From the NCBI GenBank assembly GCA_900660155.1, contig CABFPE010000079.1, positions 171,017 to 235,016 on the forward strand: DNA of 64,000 nucleotides, given 5' to 3'. Below are positions 59,401-64,000 of this stretch, piece after piece. The notes under the pieces are model-generated. The model did no database searches and was not told where the DNA came from. It saw nothing but the letters and a program-made list of their open reading frames with translations. Source of the stretch: Hofstenia miamia (lineage: Eukaryota; Xenacoelomorpha; Acoela; Hofsteniidae). Each line of letters opens with the position of its first letter. Position 1 is the first letter of the stretch. The position numbers were made by a program, and so were the translations under genes.

Positions 59401-62400
59401 CTGGTTTTAAAGAATTTGGCACAATTATGATAAAATAATTTAATTATCTGATTGCCTGAAAAAATAAATGATTTATTTCAATGAAAAAATTAAAACTTAT
59501 TTTAGTGAAAAAATTATAAATGAGTATTGTATTCAAAATTATTGCATGAGTCAATGTATTAAAAATATAGCATGAGAATTTATTATTTTTTTAAGCATTA
59601 TAATTTGTGATTTTATTAAATTTTTAGTTATTTTATTGAATTTTATATTTATTTTTTTCTATACTATATTTTTATTTTATTCTTGACTTTAATTTAACTG
59701 TTGCTTTATTTTACTTACTAGATTCAGATTATAACTAACATTTTAAAAAATATTTTTAATATTTCTGATATTTCAGGAATATTAGATTGAATAGAATTGC
59801 AATTGATTACAAATTAAAATTTAAATTTACATTTAGAATTGTCTTTCTCCTTATGCATGCATGTTTGTTTGTTAATTACTATTACCAATATCAATCATTC
59901 ATTTTTATATAAAAAATTATTAAAAAATTATATAGTAGTGATCATTAAACAACAACATAATAATTGAATTAATATTCATATTGAGTTTGTGTTTGTGTTT
60001 CTATGTTATATTTTAAATTTAAAAATTAATAAATATCCTTGGTATAAAAAACCTAGGCATAAAATTTAATACAAGACATTAAATTAAATGGAAATGACCT
60101 ATGACAAAGTTTAAATATCCAACTTTTATGAAGTTATATCAAACCACCATCCAAGTTTTATAAACCACAATCTATGCCTGTTAAAGCAAAATTATTCTGC
60201 CAGTGCTAAATTAGATTCTGGTGCTAATCAAATTTTGGTTAAACTTTAATTTATACTTCAGTTTTAAACTGTCAAAATCTAAATCTTTCTATTTCTACTT
60301 TAAACTTTAAACTTTTTGTTTTTGAATGTTTATCAAGTTGACCAATTTGTAGCTCTTGGTTAACCTGAAATTGAATTAGAATTAATAAATCGCTAGCAAG
60401 AATATTGTTAAGTTAAGATAAGATAATATTAAATTATAATATACTAGAGTAGAATTTAATTTTAAATCGAATTGGATTTGATTTGTTAAACTTAAAGTGA
60501 AACTTTGAAATAATTTGAAAATTTTTGCATATATTTTGTATATTTTCTTGTATTTTTGTTTTTTAGTATTTTAAATATTAATTATTATTTGTTTTTGTAA
60601 TTATACTTACAATTAAAATTTATGAATCAATCATTTTTAANTAAAATTTCTTGTTTTTTTGTGTTTCAGTATTTTAAATATTAATTATTTTTGGTTATTT
60701 TACTTACAATTATAGTTTAAATGCATCAATTAAGCATTTTTAAAAGGGTTTAAAAATTCAATATTTTGACTCTATTTTGCATCTTTTGTGGCCCTTGGTT
60801 ATACAGGTGTAGTAAGTATCACAAAAAAACAAAAGCCATAAAAATTATGAAATTGACAAATTTGGAAAAATTAATTAAAAAATTTATTTGAAATTTGTTA
60901 TTTTTTTCCTGCTGTAGAATACATATTTTAAGATTTTCATTAAGAATAATTTAATTTCATGGGATAGCAAGAATAGGGAATATATTGTAATGCCTTGAAA
61001 AACCAGGGCCAAATTTTCGAAAAAAAAATTGACATTTAGTTTACACAAAAATCATTATATTTATTGTGTACAGTATTGAAAATAATTGCTTGAGTCAAAT
61101 TCTTAGCAATGTAGCAATAAAATTCATGATTTTAAAAGCTATTATATTTTTTATATTTTTTGTATTATTAGAAAGTAACTAAAAATTATATTTCATATTT
61201 TTTCACACAATGTTTATTTAATTCATGACTTTTATTTTAGAGTATATTACTCAGCCTATTAGACTTCAATTATATTTAAAATTTTTAAAAAATCAATAAT
61301 ATTTTAAGATTATTGCTGGCATCACATTGAAACCAATTGCAATTTATTGCAAATTGAAAATTACACATAGAGTGGAATTTCAAATTTTCCTTGTACAGAC
61401 TACTATTATATAAATTATTAATAACCATGTACTCATACATTTTTTTACAATATTTTTAAACAATATATAATGACCTTTGGTGAAAACACTGTATAATACA
61501 GCTGAATTAAAATTAAGTATTTTACCTTTAGTTTGATTTGTGTTGCAAGTTAAAATAAAAATATTATTTGAAGCTATGTTGTATAAGAAAAAGTCATTTT
61601 ATTTAAAGGAGGATGTAGGACAAATTGTACATTATCATTTGAAAATTGAAATATAATGACCTTTAAATTGGTAATACAACCCACAATCAAAATTTATTTG
61701 AAGCACTTGCTATACCTGAGACATCATAAATGCTTTTGTCAATGCTATAAGTAGATTATAGTGCTCTTCAATTTGAAATTAAACTTTCTTTGTTATTCAA
61801 TCTTAGAATGTTGAAAGCTTGGTTCTTCAATTATATTTTAAATTAATAACAATTTTTCTAAAATATACTAAGTTCATCTTTTTGTGGCCCTTGGTCAGGC
61901 TAAATCTGAATTAGAAAAAATCAAAGGCCAGCAAAAAGTGCTTAAATTGATGATATTGAAAAAATTGAATATACTAAGTAATCTAGAATTTTATTTCCCA
62001 TTAAATTGCATTGGTTAAAAAGTAAAAGAGTAAATTTTAATGATTTTAAAATTCAAATTTTTAGAAAATGAAAATGGTTTCTACATGGCATTCAACACCT
62101 AGATATAACCAGCCCTTTTTCTAATAGTCATTTATTGTGCACACTAGCAAAATATTCTTATGGAAAAGGTATTTCCTCAGATAGTGTATCTAACTTTTTC
62201 TTCTTCAAATATGCTTAAATTGTAATAAAATTAGAAAAGAATGATCAATAATAACTGCTTTTTATAGTTAGTTTCAAAAATTAACTAAAATAATTTTTTT
62301 CAAAAATTATTAGAAATTTTTACAAATGCACATCTGTGTAAGGTTATTTTCATAATAATATTTGAAAGAATTTAATGTTAAAAAAACTTCAAATTAGTAA

Positions 62401-64000
62401 TAACAGATTTGAGTTTAAAAAATTATCTTTAATTCATTTTTGGAACATATTTTCTGGCCCTGATTTATAGCTTAACCTGCACTTGCATAAACAAGGGCCA
62501 GAAAAAGCTGTACACTGACATATTCACAAAATATTTTGAATTTTTTTATTAGGGTGGGAGATATAATACATTATTATGATAGGCAATGTAATTTTAAGCT
62601 ATTCAGCCGTTCTTTGATGTTCATCTGGTAACTATTTCAGAAATTATAGTAGTTCAAAAATAGGTTGTTCCAGTAGATTTTCAGTACTGGAACATGTACT
62701 AAAATATATTTTTTAGAAGAAAATCAATTAATAATGATGTATTTAAATGAAGTTTTATCTTTTTAATTATTATTTTCTAAAAACTATGTAATTTGAAGTT
62801 AAGAGATAATTTTGAAATTTTGAGTTCCAGTGATGGACATGTTCTAAACATTTTTCAAAATTTCCAATATAGACCACTTTTTGAATTTACAAAATTTTCT
62901 AAAATAAAACCTATTGACAAGGCAAAAATAATCAAAAAATATATTTTTAATAAAATAAGAAAATATTGCCATATTTTGACATATAATGCAATTGTAAATT
63001 ATTCAGCATTTACCAAAGCTTTGTAACACAATTATTTGAAAGGATATTCTGTTTTGAATAACAGTTTTTTCAAATAAATTTTTGGTTCACAAATATACAA
63101 TTCAAAAAAGATTTTTTGCTTCATAGCATTAACAAATGCACAGCTGTTAATGTTTTTCCATGATGATATATACAGATGATTTATTTTTTAATTTATTGAA
63201 TTTTCAGTAAATTAATTAAAAATTATATTTCATATTTTCTACGCACAATGTTTATTTAATTAATTACATTAGTTTTACAGTTGTCTTACTCAGCTTCTAA
63301 GACTTCAATTTATTTAAAATTTTTTAATTTTATTTAATATTTCTGGCCTATTGCTCACATTAGATTGAACACAATTACAATATATTGGAAATTAATATTT
63401 ACATTTAGATTAGTATTTCAAATTTTCCTTATACAGGCAATGTTTTTAAATTATTATTAACTATGTACTCATACATTTTTATGCAAAATTTTAAAGATAT
63501 TCTATAATTGCTATAAATGAAACAACAATATAATACAGTTAAATTATTAAATTTTTCATTAACTTTAAATTTATTTGTTTCTTTTTAAATTATAAAATTC
63601 ATAATGATCCTTGGTATAAGAAACACAATCATTAAATTTAATGGAAGACATAGGACAAATTCTACAGGATCTTTTTAGAAATTGAAATTTACCAACTCTC
63701 ATAATGGTCTTGCAAACCACAATCCCATGGTTTTCTAAACATTTGCTATGCCTGGGAGATCAAAATTTTTCTGCCAATGCTAAAGTTAGATTATGGTGCT
63801 AATCAAATTTAAATTAAACTTTAGTTTAATATTCACTCTTAGAATGTTGAAAGCTTAGTTTTTCTATTTCAATTTAAACTTGAAAAATGTTTTTTTTAAA
63901 TATACCAACTTGAACTTTTTGTGGCCTTTGGTTAGACTAAACCTGAATTAGAATAAATCAAAGGCATATTTTTCTAACTGAGCAAATAGCCTTATGAATC
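59400..64000. repeat. AT-rich diverged repeat units with GGCCCTTGG hairpins, right part
   Basis: Hairpin motifs lie at 60788-60838, 61885-61930, 62455-62501 and 63921-63965. Between them, long stretches match in order at about 59,535-59,880, 61,060-61,440 and 63,190-63,480 (shared words include AAAAATTATATTTCATATTTT, CACAATGTTTATTTAATT, CAAATTTTCCTT and ATGTACTCATACATTTTT). The unit spacing is about 1.1 to 2 kb, so this is an irregular tandem array or a set of nested copies of one AT-rich family. A single N is at 60641. The short frame at 62793-63026 is not convincing. Confidence 0.65.

Noticed and set aside
1-64000. tRNA, rRNA, CRISPR array or bacterial operon
   Set aside because: No intact tRNA fold with both internal promoter boxes, no rRNA-like sequence and no regularly spaced repeats; the window is a eukaryotic intergenic/gene mosaic.

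Overview
The window is eukaryotic and almost certainly from an invertebrate animal. By eye it is about 70% A+T, with split genes, several classes of transposon and no bacterial-style operon structure. It cannot be assigned to a species from the sequence alone. Very short introns, Penelope-like, hAT, Tc1/mariner, pogo/Tigger and LINE remains, and splice-acceptor-like sequence directly before three start codons would fit an AT-rich lineage that uses spliced-leader RNA (some hydrozoans, flatworms and tunicates do), but that is inference.

The only host genes I can support are three paralogous short-chain dehydrogenase/reductases of the carbonyl reductase 1 (CBR1) type, all on the + strand: copy 1 at 4934-9861, copy 2 at 19109-23980 and copy 3 at 48068-53702. 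Each has five coding exons with the same intron positions and phases, encodes 270-273 residues, and keeps the TGSNKGIG cofactor motif, NNAG, the catalytic Ser and the YGMSK Tyr/Lys pair. Intron 2 is only 40, 40 and 45 bp. Copies 1 and 2 are the closest pair: they share 28 bp before the ATG and a nearly identical micro-intron, and both use a GC donor at intron 4 where copy 3 has GT. Copy 1 has slipped one frame in its last codons and lost the usual C-terminal Trp. The products are expected to be soluble NADPH-dependent carbonyl reductases; the substrate cannot be read from the sequence.

Everything else is repeat or unassigned DNA. From 1 to 19 kb: hAT-type MITEs with TSDs (one nested in a pogo/Tigger element), a Penelope GIY-YIG fragment, larger non-autonomous hAT elements, a mariner-family fragment and a LINE fragment. 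From 24.6 to 43.4 kb is a gene-free, strikingly CpG-poor block: a Tc1-type MITE, an hAT transposase fragment, a TIR element containing an assembly gap, candidate tRNA-derived SINEs, a full-length but decayed Tc1 element, a broken Ty3/gypsy-type fossil with inverted repeats, and a large foldback. From 43.4 to 48 kb: a 442-bp perfect-looking duplication joined by a single N, overlapping a Tc1-like transposase. Beyond 53.7 kb: AT-rich sequence with a recurrent hairpin motif (GGCCCTTGG type) and diverged repeat units of roughly 1-2 kb, interrupted by a minus-strand LINE that carries five separate short tandem duplications.

The three reductases look like a local gene family grown by duplication; the intergenic and intronic differences are largely transposon insertions. 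I found no tRNA, rRNA or CRISPR array.
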